Assembly (NCBI RefSeq): GCF_024346675.1
Contig: NZ_AP024850.1
Coordinates: 434,001 to 498,000 of the forward strand
Direction of reading: 5' to 3'
DNA: 64,000 nt
From: Photobacterium sanguinicancri
GTDB lineage: Bacteria; Pseudomonadota; Gammaproteobacteria; Enterobacterales; Vibrionaceae
Below the pieces are notes generated by a model that did not search any database, was not told where the DNA came from, and saw only the letters and a program-made list of their open reading frames with translations. Positions 1 through 10,052 of this stretch are shown here, piece after piece; position 1 is the stretch's first letter, and each line of letters starts with the position of its first letter. The position numbers and the translations under genes were made by a program.

Positions 1-881
1 ATGCCTAATGTCCAAAGCATGATTTGTGTTGTAGCTTTATCTAACTCCGAGAAAGCTTCATGTTTTGGCAGCTCAGCAACCACATACCAATCCATTGATG
101 GAATGTAGCTTGTTGCGACTAAAGTAGCAGTGCCATTAATCTCGGTTTCAGTGATATTAATATCGTGTTGGTTTAGGATTTTGCGCGATACATTGGCACC
201 ATAGAGCTGGTCTAAACTGGTTTTACCCATTTTGCTGGTATCTTTATGTAGGCGAACCTGACCTTGTGCATCAGCAAGGTATACAAAACCTGTTTGCTCT
301 AGCTGGAAACGGTTGATAAGGCTAACCATGTCATCAAGTGACTTAGACAGGCCTGCCATCCCTTTACCATTCAGTTGCTGGTAATTAATGAATAGTTTGA
401 CATCACCATTCTCTTCACGGAAGACATTGAGCATGCGAGCCTGGTTGCCAGATGTAAAGCCATAGAACCAGCCATCTTGCTGGTGATTCAAGCGGCGTAA
501 AAAGCCATCTTGGTTCCAGTAATCGCCTGTAGAGCGATTGGCTACAGATGCATCGAAAAGTTGATACTGATTTTTGGTATCATTGAGCAACTGAATTAAA
601 TTTTGTTCTTGAGCATTGCTTTGGTCTGAATTATAAAACTCAAGAATAAAGCGATTTGTTGCTATTTGCTCAGCCGCCGATTGAAGCTGCGAGACTTCTT
701 TATCAATGGCATTACGAATTTGCATTAAAGTTGCTGGTAACTCGGAGTTGAGTAATCGGTTTTCAACAACAGTGCGAGCTTGATTTTGACTAATAAACCC
801 CACTAAGGCAGTAGAAGCCAGCACGGCGAGTACCATCGCAAAGATTAGCTTTTGTTTTATGGTTAAACTATTGAATTTCAT
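1..881 (-). CDS. Methyl-accepting chemotaxis protein, N-terminal part (runs off left edge)
   Basis: Open leftward frame of about 293 codons, beginning at ATG 881-879 and cut by the window edge. It starts with a short basic segment and one membrane helix (about residues 10-30), followed by a periplasmic sensor region. That region carries double-Cache hallmarks: a GFVYLADAQGQVRLHKD segment and, near the end, WYVVAELPKHEAF just before a second hydrophobic stretch. This order (TM, Cache sensor, TM) is known for chemotaxis receptors, whose HAMP and signalling domains would lie beyond the edge. A sensor kinase or diguanylate cyclase with the same input domain cannot be excluded. The ligand cannot be inferred. 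It is divergent from the patatin gene, with 51 bp between the starts. Confidence 0.72.
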   Translation of the reverse strand, partial: MKFNSLTIKQKLIFAMVLAVLASTALVGFISQNQARTVVENRLLNSELPATLMQIRNAIDKEVSQLQSAAEQIATNRFILEFYNSDQSNAQEQNLIQLLNDTKNQYQLFDASVANRSTGDYWNQDGFLRRLNHQQDGWFYGFTSGNQARMLNVFREENGDVKLFINYQQLNGKGMAGLSKSLDDMVSLINRFQLEQTGFVYLADAQGQVRLHKDTSKMGKTSLDQLYGANVSRKILNQHDINITETEINGTATLVATSYIPSMDWYVVAELPKHEAFSELDKATTQIMLWTLG

Positions 882-932
882 AAGGCTTAGCTGTTTCTTT
901 TATAGGAATTAGTAGAAGAGTAGAACACGAAG

Positions 933-3245
933 ATGATAACGAGACTTTTCCCCGCAGCTATTCAGGCTCTACAGCCCAGTTGTTATCTGCCGCTAAAGCG
1001 AATTTCTTTAGTTTTATTTGCGTTATTTTGCAGTTTTATTCATTCCGCCACTGCATTGGCGCAAGAACGTCCAAAAATAGGTGTTGTTCTTGGTGGTGGT
1101 GGGGCTAAAGGTGCTGCTCATATCGGTGTTTTGCGCGCGCTTGAAGAGATGCATATTCCTGTTGATTATATTGCCGGTACCAGCATGGGAGCCTATGTCG
1201 GTGGGCTATATGCGACAGGGATGAGCGCGAATGAAATTGAATCTTTCCTTGAGACAATTGACTGGAACAATGGCTACAAAGACCGAGTCGAGCGAAGCGA
1301 TCGACGAGTGCGCGATAAGCAAAAAGAAGACCGCTTTCAAATTGGCACTGATGTTGGGTTTGATTTTTGGCAGCTGAAGGTGCCGAAAGGCTTTGTTCAA
1401 GGCCAAAATATGGCGAAGATTCTGCGTGAAACATCGGGAAATATTGCCGCTAAAGAAAGCTTCGATTTACTGCCTATCCCTTTTCGAGCGATGGCGACGG
1501 ATATTGAAAATTTAACATCGGTTGAACTGAAAAGTGGCGATTTAGCCAGGGCGATGCAGGCGAGTATGTCGATCCCTGCGATTTTGCCACCATTAGAGTT
1601 AGGTGAGCAGTTATTGGTTGATGGTGGTATCACCAATAACTTGCCTGTTTCTGTGGTGAAAGCCATGGGAGCTGACATTGTTATTGTGGTGGATATTAGT
1701 AACGACTTTAAAGGGCGAGATGAATTAAAGAGTTATTTTGCAGTAATGGATCAGCTAACTGACTTTATGATTCGAAAAAACACTGAGCATCAGTTGAGTT
1801 TATTGACTGACAGCGATGTGCTGATTAAGCCCGATGTCCTCGGGATTTCAACGACAGATGTCACTAAAATGCCAGAGGCTAGTCAGCATGGTTATGACGC
1901 AACAATGGCGTTAGCACCACAATTGGCATCTTTAGGTAATAGCCGGGATTTTCAAACGTATATTGATAAAAAACAACGTCTTCGCCGTCAGTTAGAACGA
2001 GTGGATGATGTGCATGTCGATAGAATTGAACTCGTTAATGACAGCTACTATTCCGATCAAGTGCTTCTTAATCGCCTTAATTTGCAAGAAGGGCAAGAGC
2101 TTAATACCGAACAGTTGGAAGCAGGTATCAGTAGCCTCTATGCGCTGGATCGGTTTGAGCGTATTGATTATCACCTGATCCAAGAAGGGGGACAGAATGT
2201 TGTGCAAGTCGATGTACGGGAAAAAAGCTGGGGCCCTAACTATATCGATTTACGATTTGCCCTCGAAGATGATTTTGATAACGTCACCAAGTATTCATTA
2301 GGGATTGGGTTCAATGTCACTGGGCTGAGTGAATCGGGTGCTGAGTGGCGAACGGAGCTTGAATTTGGCTCAGATAAGCGAGCGAGTACCGAGCTGTATC
2401 TCCCTTTCGTCGATGAGCAAGAGTGGTTTGGCTTATTGGGTGCAGAGTACAGTGTAGAGCGCCGTAATGTGCCACTGAGCTTTATTAGTCCTGAGTTACC
2501 TGATGAGCGCTTTATTGATCCCGTAAACTATAACAGGTTGACCTTAGATGCATCGGTTGGCTGGCAACCGCAATTATGGCAGGAGTTGAACTTAGGTTAT
2601 CGTTATATTTCAGGTACAACAGAATTTGTAAACTTCCCAGAATCAGGCCGACAAAAGCGCCAAAGCTTACAGGGCTATACACGATTTAATTATGACACTC
2701 TTGATGATATCGCGATGCCAACACAGGGTAACTTGCTAATGTTAGAACTCGCCGTGTCTCGTGATGATTTGGAATTTGATGGTAACGGATCTTCTAAAGA
2801 TGTATCGACCAGTATTGATTTAGTCTGGAAAGGTGCTTATACCATTGATCGCCATACTTTTGTGGGCAAAGGTGAATATGGAAGAATTGACTCTGACTCG
2901 CAATTCCCTTTAGACCCTAAAGAATTAGGGGGCTTTTTGAATTTATCAGGGGCACCGAAAGACATTATTGCGGCAAAGAACAAAATATTTACAGCGGCCA
3001 TCTATCGTTATCGCATTATGGATAATGACTTTGGTTTATTTAAATCGCCGGTCTACATCGGTGGCTCGGCAGAATGGGGTGGTGTGTACAACAGCACGAA
3101 ATTATCGTTATCGGAAATACCGACCTATTTTGCTGGCAGTATTTTTACGGGAATTAGTACGCCTGCAGGGCCGTTAATTTTCGCTTATGGTAAAACAGAG
3201 CGTAATTACTCTTCATTTTATGTGCAATTTGGCGGTTCCTTCTAA
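933..3245 (+). CDS. Patatin-like phospholipase fused to POTRA and outer-membrane barrel (PlpD/type Vd family)
   Basis: 770 aa. Residues 1-43 form a long signal peptide ending in ATALA. The patatin domain follows: oxyanion motif GGGGAKG (54-60), nucleophile elbow GTSMG with Ser84, and the DGG motif with Asp230, giving a complete Ser-Asp dyad. A POTRA-like segment occupies about 355-430. The remainder, to a C-terminal Phe after a run of alternating aromatic and polar residues, looks like a 16-strand BamA/Omp85 barrel. The family (Pseudomonas PlpD) is a type Vd autotransporter phospholipase A; whether this copy is secreted or stays surface-attached is not visible. The start is the first ATG with a long signal peptide; the ribosome site is weak. 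Confidence 0.88.
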   Translation: MITRLFPAAIQALQPSCYLPLKRISLVLFALFCSFIHSATALAQERPKIGVVLGGGGAKGAAHIGVLRALEEMHIPVDYIAGTSMGAYVGGLYATGMSANEIESFLETIDWNNGYKDRVERSDRRVRDKQKEDRFQIGTDVGFDFWQLKVPKGFVQGQNMAKILRETSGNIAAKESFDLLPIPFRAMATDIENLTSVELKSGDLARAMQASMSIPAILPPLELGEQLLVDGGITNNLPVSVVKAMGADIVIVVDISNDFKGRDELKSYFAVMDQLTDFMIRKNTEHQLSLLTDSDVLIKPDVLGISTTDVTKMPEASQHGYDATMALAPQLASLGNSRDFQTYIDKKQRLRRQLERVDDVHVDRIELVNDSYYSDQVLLNRLNLQEGQELNTEQLEAGISSLYALDRFERIDYHLIQEGGQNVVQVDVREKSWGPNYIDLRFALEDDFDNVTKYSLGIGFNVTGLSESGAEWRTELEFGSDKRASTELYLPFVDEQEWFGLLGAEYSVERRNVPLSFISPELPDERFIDPVNYNRLTLDASVGWQPQLWQELNLGYRYISGTTEFVNFPESGRQKRQSLQGYTRFNYDTLDDIAMPTQGNLLMLELAVSRDDLEFDGNGSSKDVSTSIDLVWKGAYTIDRHTFVGKGEYGRIDSDSQFPLDPKELGGFLNLSGAPKDIIAAKNKIFTAAIYRYRIMDNDFGLFKSPVYIGGSAEWGGVYNSTKLSLSEIPTYFAGSIFTGISTPAGPLIFAYGKTERNYSSFYVQFGGSF

Positions 3246-3466
3246 AGTTATGCGTTGTTATTAATATATAGAAGTGTGAATGTTGTAAAAGATTGGTTGA
3301 TTTTAAATTTACGTTAACAGTGGTATGGTAAATAAACGGTTTTGGCCTCTTCTTGATGCATTTGAATCTGATAAGATTTATCAATATGCGATGTTCTGAC
3401 AGGGGGGCCAATCACTTCCAAGGATGTTTAACCGCAAAGGTTGAACCGAAATAAGAGGAATATGTC

Positions 3467-6064
3467 GTGCTTGAAGCCTACCGTAAACACGTCGAAGAAC
3501 GTGCTGCAGAAGGAGTTGTTCCTAAGCCTCTCGATGCTGAACAAGTTGCCGCTCTGGTTGAGTTACTAAAAAGCCCACCAGCGAGCGAAGAAGCTTTTCT
3601 GTTAGATCTACTTGAAAACCGTATTCCCCCTGGTGTAGATGAAGCTGCATATGTAAAAGCGGGCTTTTTGGCTGCTTTAACGCAAGGCGAAGCATCGTCA
3701 CCTATTGTTTCTGCTGAAAAAGCCGCTGAGCTGCTTGGCACAATGCAAGGTGGTTATAATATTGAACCCCTGATTGCATTGCTTGATGATGCAGCACTCG
3801 CACCCATAGCCGCTAAAGCGCTCTCGCATACCTTGCTGATGTTCGATGCATTTTACGATGTGGAAGAAAAGGCAAAAGCGGGTAACGTTATCGCACAGCA
3901 AGTTCTTCAGTCTTGGGCCGATGCTGAGTGGTTTTTATCTAAGCCAGAATTGGCAGAAAAAATCACATTGACCGTCTTTAAAGTGACGGGTGAAACCAAC
4001 ACTGATGATCTTTCTCCAGCTCCAGATGCGTGGTCTCGTCCAGATATTCCACTTCACGCCCTTGCGATGCTTAAAAATGAGCGCGAAGGAATTGAACCTG
4101 ATCAGCACGGCGCAATTGGCCCGATCAAGCAAATTGAAGCACTCCAACAAAAAGGTCACCAACTGGTTTACGTTGGTGATGTTGTAGGAACAGGATCATC
4201 GCGTAAATCAGCCACTAACTCGGTACTTTGGTTCATGGGTGATGATATCCCGAATGTGCCAAACAAACGTGCCGGTGGCTATGTACTCGGTGGCAAAATT
4301 GCCCCTATCTTCTTCAATACCATGGAAGATGCAGGTGCACTGCCTATTGAAGTTGATGTTACTGCACTGAACATGGGTGATGTCATTGATGTTTACCCAT
4401 TCAAAGGTGAAGTTCGTTTACATGGTAGCGAAGAAATTATTTCTACGTTTACTCTGAAAACTGATGTCTTGGTTGATGAAGTCCGTGCTGGTGGTCGAAT
4501 CCCATTGATCATTGGTCGCGGCTTAACGGATCGTGCTCGCCAAGCGCTGGGCCTACCATCGTCTGACGTTTTCCGCCGCCCTGTCGCTGTGGCTGATACA
4601 GGCAAAGGCTATAGCCTTGCTCAAAAAATGGTGGGTAAAGCATGTGGTGTTGAAGGCATTCGCCCTGGCACTTACTGTGAACCAAAAATGACCACGGTGG
4701 GATCGCAGGATACCACTGGCCCTATGACGCGTGATGAACTGAAAGATTTGGCCTGTCTAGGCTTCTCTGCTGAGCTGACAATGCAATCTTTCTGCCATAC
4801 ATCGGCATACCCGAAACCGATAGATGTGAATACTCACCACACTTTGCCTGATTTTATTATGAATCGTGGTGGGGTATCGCTACGTCCGGGTGATGGCGTT
4901 ATCCACTCATGGCTTAACCGTATGTTATTGCCTGATACTGTCGGTACTGGCGGTGACTCGCATACACGTTTCCCATTAGGTATTTCGTTCCCTGCTGGGT
5001 CTGGTTTAGTGGCATTTGCTGCTGCAACGGGTGTTATGCCGTTGGATATGCCAGAGTCCATCTTGGTGCGATTTAAAGGTGAGATGCAAGAAGGGATCAC
5101 TCTGCGCGATCTGGTTCATGCCATTCCTTATTATGCGATCCAGAAAGGTCTATTAACGGTAGAGAAAGCCGGCAAGATCAATGAATTCTCTGGTCGCGTA
5201 TTAGAAATTGAAGGTGTTGAGCACTTAACTGTTGAGCAAGCTTTCGAATTGTCTGACGCCTCAGCAGAGCGAAGTGCTGCGGGTTGTACTGTTAAGTTGT
5301 CACCTGAATCGATCACGGAATACTTAAGTTCTAACGTTGTCATGCTTAAGTGGATGATCGCCGAAGGTTATGGTGATCGCCGTACTATCGAGCGTCGAGT
5401 TTCAGCAATGGAAGCTTGGATTGCAAACCCTGAGCTGATGGAAGCCGATAGAGATGCAGAGTACGCACATGTCATTGAAATCGATTTAGCCGAGATCACT
5501 CAACCGATCCTTTGTGCGCCAAACGATCCTGATGATGCGCGTCTACTGTCTGATGTGCAAGGTACCGAAATTGATGAAGTCTTCATTGGTTCGTGTATGA
5601 CTAACATTGGTCACTTCCGTGCAGCCGGTAAGTTACTTGAGAAGTTTGGTGGTCAACTAGATACGCGTTTGTGGATTGCTCCGCCAACCAAGATGGATAA
5701 AGATCAGCTTACCGAAGAAGGTTACTACGGTATCTTTGGTCGTGCAGGGGTGCGTATTGAAACCCCTGGTTGTTCATTGTGTATGGGTAACCAAGCGCGT
5801 GTTGCTGACAAAGCGACTGTTATCTCAACATCGACGCGTAACTTCCCTAACCGTTTAGGTACTGGGGCGAATGTTTACTTGTCATCAGCTGAACTGGCGG
5901 CGGTAGGGGCGATTATTGGCCGTATACCAACCATGGAAGAATACTTAGCGTACGCGAAGCAAATCGATGCGACAGCAGCCGATACATACCGCTACCTTAA
6001 CTTCCATCGTATGGATCATTACACCAAGAAAGCCGATGACGTTATCGTGCAGACGGCGGTGTAG
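3467..6064 (+). CDS. acnB: Aconitate hydratase B
   Basis: 865 aa, exactly the E. coli AcnB length and collinear with it from [16 protein letters not shown] to the C-terminal TAV. It isomerises citrate to isocitrate in the TCA cycle in the cytoplasm and uses a [4Fe-4S] cluster. An N-terminal HEAT-like domain is followed by the swivelling domain ([16 protein letters not shown]) and the catalytic core. Cluster cysteines lie in [11 protein letters not shown] and [10 protein letters not shown]. Translation starts at GTG behind AGAGGA; an ATG 5 bp upstream is in another frame. A strong terminator follows. In E. coli yacL is directly downstream; here a convergent glycerate module intervenes. Confidence 0.98.
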   Translation: MLEAYRKHVEERAAEGVVPKPLDAEQVAALVELLKSPPASEEAFLLDLLENRIPPGVDEAAYVKAGFLAALTQGEASSPIVSAEKAAELLGTMQGGYNIEPLIALLDDAALAPIAAKALSHTLLMFDAFYDVEEKAKAGNVIAQQVLQSWADAEWFLSKPELAEKITLTVFKVTGETNTDDLSPAPDAWSRPDIPLHALAMLKNEREGIEPDQHGAIGPIKQIEALQQKGHQLVYVGDVVGTGSSRKSATNSVLWFMGDDIPNVPNKRAGGYVLGGKIAPIFFNTMEDAGALPIEVDVTALNMGDVIDVYPFKGEVRLHGSEEIISTFTLKTDVLVDEVRAGGRIPLIIGRGLTDRARQALGLPSSDVFRRPVAVADTGKGYSLAQKMVGKACGVEGIRPGTYCEPKMTTVGSQDTTGPMTRDELKDLACLGFSAELTMQSFCHTSAYPKPIDVNTHHTLPDFIMNRGGVSLRPGDGVIHSWLNRMLLPDTVGTGGDSHTRFPLGISFPAGSGLVAFAAATGVMPLDMPESILVRFKGEMQEGITLRDLVHAIPYYAIQKGLLTVEKAGKINEFSGRVLEIEGVEHLTVEQAFELSDASAERSAAGCTVKLSPESITEYLSSNVVMLKWMIAEGYGDRRTIERRVSAMEAWIANPELMEADRDAEYAHVIEIDLAEITQPILCAPNDPDDARLLSDVQGTEIDEVFIGSCMTNIGHFRAAGKLLEKFGGQLDTRLWIAPPTKMDKDQLTEEGYYGIFGRAGVRIETPGCSLCMGNQARVADKATVISTSTRNFPNRLGTGANVYLSSAELAAVGAIIGRIPTMEEYLAYAKQIDATAADTYRYLNFHRMDHYTKKADDVIVQTAV

Positions 6065-6095
6065 TTAGCCAGTTAAGCGTTACTAGATAAAGCAA

Positions 6096-6119
6096 AGCCC
6101 TCATACTGAGGGCTTTTTT
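6096..6119 (+). terminator. Intrinsic terminator after acnB
   Basis: GCCCTC stem, ATACT loop, GAGGGC, then TTTTTT. It lies 35 bp after the acnB stop. Confidence 0.85.
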
Positions 6120-6202
6120 ACATTGGAAGATCTTTGTCTTCTCTGTCTCTCTTTTACACGTCAGTGTTGGTTTATTTTTTTACGTTATACAATTTGCTTC
6201 AA

Positions 6203-7345
6203 TTATTTGTTCAGTAGCCCTAGTTTTAATACGCGTGCCACATTCGCTGATGTTAGTTCCACGTTGACAGCAGCATCGCGTAAAGCCTCTTCTAGTGAAA
6301 CAGAACGAGGTACAACGCTAAATACGGCGTCAATACCGTGTTCATGTACCACATGACAATCGTTAGATAGGCAGCCCGCAATCCCAACTACTGGAATACC
6401 AAAGGCTTTCGCGCAACGTGCAACACCAATCGGTGTCTTGCCATGAATAGTTTGGCTATCGATGCGCCCTTCACCTGTAATCACTAAATCGGCACCGGCG
6501 AGTTGTGCTTTTAGATCAACCGCATCCATCACAATTTCAATGCCAGGGCGAAGGCTTGCAGAGAATAAACCAATTAACGCTGCGCCAAGGCCACCTGCAG
6601 CGCCTGCTCCCGCGGTATCTTTTACTTCATTACCCAGCTGTGTTTTGATGAGCTCTGCATAGTGAGCAAGGTTGGCATCTAATTGCTCAACCATTGATGG
6701 GGTTGCCCCTTTTTGCGGGCCAAAGATATGCGATGCACCTTTAGGACCACACAGCGGGTTATCCACATCACAAGCCACTTCAAGATGAATGTTGGCTAAA
6801 CGCGGATCAACATTATCCATCTTGATGGTCGCAAGGCGTGCTAGAGCACCGCCACCATAGCCAATCTCTTTACCAGAAGCATCCAGTAGCTGAACCCCCA
6901 GAGCTTGGGCCATACCAATACCGCCATCATTGGTAGCGCTGCCACCAATTCCCACGATGATATGCTCAACCCCTTGATCTAATGCCGCGATGATTAATTC
7001 ACCGGTACCGTAAGTGGTTGTTTGCAATGGGTTGCGTTGATCATTGGGTACAAGGTGCAAACCTGATGCTGCTGCCATTTCGATTATTGCTGTTTTGCCA
7101 TCGCCCATTAGGCCGTAAAACGCATTGACCTGTTCGCCTAAAGGCCCAGTTACTCGACACTCAATAATTGAACCTTGGGTTGCATCAACCAGTGATTGCA
7201 CTGTGCCTTCACCACCGTCAGCCATTGGCAGTTTATGGTACTCAGCGTTAGGTAACACTTGACGGAAGCCTGCTTCAACAGCGATTGCTACTTCCATTGC
7301 CGATAGGCTTTCTTTGTATGAGTCGGGTGCGATAACAATTTTCAT
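6203..7345 (-). CDS. Glycerate kinase (GlxK/GarK family)
   Basis: 380 aa, the normal length for type I glycerate kinases. The family phosphorylates D-glycerate to 2-phosphoglycerate (some members the 3-position) with ATP, feeding lower glycolysis. Family landmarks are the N-terminal IAPDSYKESLSA, the PMADGGEGT motif, the glycine-rich GIGGSATNDGG loop and the ITGEGRIDSQT motif. It is the last gene of a leftward pair, 13 bp after the GntP-type permease. A CdaR-like regulator lies just upstream, as in the E. coli glycerate/glucarate system, so uptake and phosphorylation of glycerate is the likely role. I cannot separate glxK from garK by sequence alone. Confidence 0.93.
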   Translation of the reverse strand: MKIVIAPDSYKESLSAMEVAIAVEAGFRQVLPNAEYHKLPMADGGEGTVQSLVDATQGSIIECRVTGPLGEQVNAFYGLMGDGKTAIIEMAAASGLHLVPNDQRNPLQTTTYGTGELIIAALDQGVEHIIVGIGGSATNDGGIGMAQALGVQLLDASGKEIGYGGGALARLATIKMDNVDPRLANIHLEVACDVDNPLCGPKGASHIFGPQKGATPSMVEQLDANLAHYAELIKTQLGNEVKDTAGAGAAGGLGAALIGLFSASLRPGIEIVMDAVDLKAQLAGADLVITGEGRIDSQTIHGKTPIGVARCAKAFGIPVVGIAGCLSNDCHVVHEHGIDAVFSVVPRSVSLEEALRDAAVNVELTSANVARVLKLGLLNK

Positions 7346-7358
7346 AATCTATAAGCCT

Positions 7359-8624
7359 TTAAACGAAGAAACCAAATACACCAAAGATGAGTGTTGAAAC
7401 AACAGCTATCATCAAGCCCACTGCTGATTCATAAGGAATCAGTTTTAAACGTTCTTTAATATCCATGTGTACTGCACCGCCTGTCGCATGGAAGAAACTA
7501 CCATGTGGCATGTGGTCCATAACGGTTGCACCTGCATGGATCATTGCAGCCCCTGCAAGTGCGGGTACACCAAGTTCTAAAATAGTGTGACTAAAGACAC
7601 TGGCAGCCACAGCAGTGCCTGCAGTAGTAGAGGCTGTCGCGAGTGACATCATGGCACCAGAGATAGGTGCTAGTAAGTAAGAAGGTAGACCAGACGCTGT
7701 TAAGACATCGATTAAACCCGATTTTAAGCCCGAGTTCGCAATGATGCCTGCCAGAGTACCAGTACCGAGTAACATGACAGCAACAGGTGCCATGCGGTTT
7801 AAGCCCGAAACGGCAAAGTGGTTGGTATCGCGAAGGCGACCCATTACAACCGCACCGATAAGGCCACCAAGAGGTAGGGCGATCAGTGGGTCAACATTAA
7901 TGCCAGCTAATGGACGCAGTGCCAGTAGCGCAATCGCAACCAGTGGTGCCACAATTGCTGCACCGAATTTAGGAAGGCGGCTATGGTCAACAGCGACCAC
8001 TTCATGCTCTTGTACCTTGCTGCCTTTATTGACCAGTTTTTTCGCGATGAAGTAAGCGAAGATCATGCCGCACAGGCCAGGAATAACACCTGCAGCCATT
8101 ACAGATGTTAGGGGCACATTGAAAGCATCAGCAGCTGCAATGGCATTGGGGTTAGGTGACATGACGTTACCCGCTTTACCACCACCGACCATCGCCAGCA
8201 GAATCGCCATTTTTGATAAATCAGCACGACGGGCAATCGCCAGTGCAATAGGGGCGACGGTAATAACGGCAACATCTACGAATACCCCAACAGCGGTTAG
8301 GATCATTGTGGCGACTGCCAATGCCAGTAGCGCACGGGTTTCACCGACTTTTTTAACGATGGTTTCAGCGATAGAGGTAGCTGCGCCAGACTCAATCAGC
8401 ACACCCGCTAGCACACCCGCTGCCAAAATACGCAGTACAGCAGTCACGATGCCTTGAGCACCACCAATCATTAATCCAACGGTGTCGGTAAGGGAAACAC
8501 CACCGACGATACCACCAACAAGAGCACCAATGATCATGCCATAGGCTGGTGGAACTTTACGTAAAATGAGTGTGATCGCGACAATCAGTGCCGAGAGTGC
8601 GCCAAGGGTGGATACTTCTACCAT
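7359..8624 (-). CDS. GntP-family carboxylate/H+ symporter, probable glycerate permease
   Basis: 421 aa from ATG 8624, with about 12 hydrophobic segments. The family regions are visible: LRKVPPAYGMIIGALVGG near the N-terminus, and GGGKAGNVMSPNPNAI plus TAGTAVAASVF in the transport core. GntP/CitMHS-like transporters import gluconate, glycerate and related hydroxy acids with protons. The frame is open upstream to a TTG at 8669, but that adds a non-hydrophobic, cysteine-containing 15-residue leader, so I prefer the ATG followed by VEVSTLGALSALIVA. The pairing with glycerate kinase and a CdaR-type regulator suggests glycerate as substrate; this is inference from context. Confidence 0.86.
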   Translation of the reverse strand: MVEVSTLGALSALIVAITLILRKVPPAYGMIIGALVGGIVGGVSLTDTVGLMIGGAQGIVTAVLRILAAGVLAGVLIESGAATSIAETIVKKVGETRALLALAVATMILTAVGVFVDVAVITVAPIALAIARRADLSKMAILLAMVGGGKAGNVMSPNPNAIAAADAFNVPLTSVMAAGVIPGLCGMIFAYFIAKKLVNKGSKVQEHEVVAVDHSRLPKFGAAIVAPLVAIALLALRPLAGINVDPLIALPLGGLIGAVVMGRLRDTNHFAVSGLNRMAPVAVMLLGTGTLAGIIANSGLKSGLIDVLTASGLPSYLLAPISGAMMSLATASTTAGTAVAASVFSHTILELGVPALAGAAMIHAGATVMDHMPHGSFFHATGGAVHMDIKERLKLIPYESAVGLMIAVVSTLIFGVFGFFV

Positions 8625-8760
8625 AACGATGCGTCCGTACAGAGGCGATTGGGTGCATGCCCATCGCAAATTTTAATAAATAGGGGGAGGTTTGTAGGCG
8701 GCTACTCTAATCAGTCTGATCGTAATTAGCTTTGGGCAGGTGACCAAATTATCTAGCAGT

Positions 8761-8801
8761 AAAAACCTCGTATCTTGTGCAGTTGCACAAAATACGGTTT
8801 T
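8761..8801 (-). terminator. Terminator after cdaR with an extended inverted repeat
   Basis: Reading leftward: AAAAAACC, GTAT, TTGTGCA, two-base loop, TGCACAA, ATAC, GGTTTTT, with one small bulge. It abuts the cdaR stop codon (TAA at 8804-8802). The perfect core TTGTGCA/TGCACAA could also bind a protein, because it lies in the leader region of the permease gene. Confidence 0.7.
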
Positions 8802-9944
8802 TTAGCAGTTGTTTAGCACTGCAAGGTAAAGGTGGGTTTTGTCTTGTATCTTATTGATATTTAATGAAGTTAATTGTTCTATTTTTTCCATTCGGTATCT
8901 GAGCGTATTACGATGAATATGGAGTTGTTGGCAGGTTTGAGCTAAATCACAATTTTGGATAAAAAATGTCTTCAAGGTTTTTAGCAGTACACCACGTGGG
9001 TCACAGTTATTTAATTTTTGCAACGGAGCGCACAATTGTTCGTGTCGCCAAGGATCTTTTTTCAATCCAGAGAGCAACACCGGCAGCATGTAGTCTTGGT
9101 AAAACAAGATATTATTATCAGCAATATCGGCATCGAGTGTTGCTTGTGCGGTAAGGTAAGATTTTGCCAACCCCTGCAGAGAGGGGAAGTAGCCGCCTAG
9201 TGCAATTTTGATGGTAAAGCTGTTGTCTTGTGCGACCCGTCTCATTAATTTCTTGGCTCGCTGGAGTTCGGCTTCTTTCGACCAATCATCACCATCGATA
9301 GTGATGGGTTTGAGTACCACGACCTCATTGAGTGACACAGATACAATGCCAACCAGGTTATCGCGTTCAGGATGCTCTAATAAATGAACAACTCTTTGTA
9401 AATGTTCAAGCGACAGTTGCTGGCCTTTGGAAGGGAAGACTTTAACGATGGCGGCAATACGCGGTTGGGATAAGTCCAAATTAAGACGCTCAGCCATGGC
9501 AGTTAGCTGGCTTTCATTGAGTTTACTGCCATTGATCAACTGTAACACTAACTCTTCACGATGGCGTTTATCCCATTGAATTTGTGCCATGAGCGCAGCT
9601 TGTTCAACAATAAGCTCAGCGGTCATTTTGACTAACTCACCGTAATTTCTCACCTCTTCAGGTATCGCTGAGATGCCGATAACGCCAATGACCCTATCAT
9701 GGAATAAGATAGGCAGGTTGATCCCCGGTTTTACGCCTTTAAGTTGGTTAGCGGTGGCCTGATTGATTTCGACAACACGGTTATCGTTGATCGCCAGAAT
9801 CGCCCCTTCATGACGCTGATTGATGCGAGATGGATCGCCAGAACCAATAATGCGGCCTTGTTCGTCCATGACATTCACTGAGTAATGAATAATCTTCATG
9901 GTGCGCTCAACAATTTGACGAGCAATGGTGGCATTGAGTTGCAT
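8802..9944 (-). CDS. cdaR: CdaR-type transcriptional regulator (sugar diacid/glycerate)
   Basis: 380 aa from ATG 9944. The N-terminal diacid-recognition domain matches E. coli CdaR closely (IVERTMKII, NVMDEQGRIIGSGDPSRI, HEGAILA, PGINLPILF, VIGVIGISAIPEEVRNYGELVKMTAE). The C-terminal PucR/HTH_30 DNA-binding helix-turn-helix is at LHIHRNTLRYRMEKIEQLT. E. coli CdaR activates glucarate, galactarate and glycerate genes. A GTG at 9974 would add 10 residues; ATG 9944 has AGGA 11 bp upstream and fits the family N-terminus better. It is followed by the permease and kinase genes on the same strand, which it probably activates. Confidence 0.9.
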   Translation of the reverse strand: MQLNATIARQIVERTMKIIHYSVNVMDEQGRIIGSGDPSRINQRHEGAILAINDNRVVEINQATANQLKGVKPGINLPILFHDRVIGVIGISAIPEEVRNYGELVKMTAELIVEQAALMAQIQWDKRHREELVLQLINGSKLNESQLTAMAERLNLDLSQPRIAAIVKVFPSKGQQLSLEHLQRVVHLLEHPERDNLVGIVSVSLNEVVVLKPITIDGDDWSKEAELQRAKKLMRRVAQDNSFTIKIALGGYFPSLQGLAKSYLTAQATLDADIADNNILFYQDYMLPVLLSGLKKDPWRHEQLCAPLQKLNNCDPRGVLLKTLKTFFIQNCDLAQTCQQLHIHRNTLRYRMEKIEQLTSLNINKIQDKTHLYLAVLNNC

Positions 9945-10052
9945 TCTTGTCTGATTTCCTGAAAATGTGCTCACGACAGTACCAATCTAATAGTGGCGTT
10001 GATTGGCGATACAGAAGCCACATTGTACGCATGGTTCAGAATGAGGATAGCT

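Noticed and set aside
7741..8457. Long rightward open frames opposite the permease gene
   Set aside because: Antisense frames of a GC-biased membrane protein gene; composition low-complexity, no start signals.
8625..8669. Longer GntP-type permease starting at TTG 8669
   Set aside because: The added 15 residues are neither a signal nor a membrane segment and lack family resemblance; ATG 8624 preferred.
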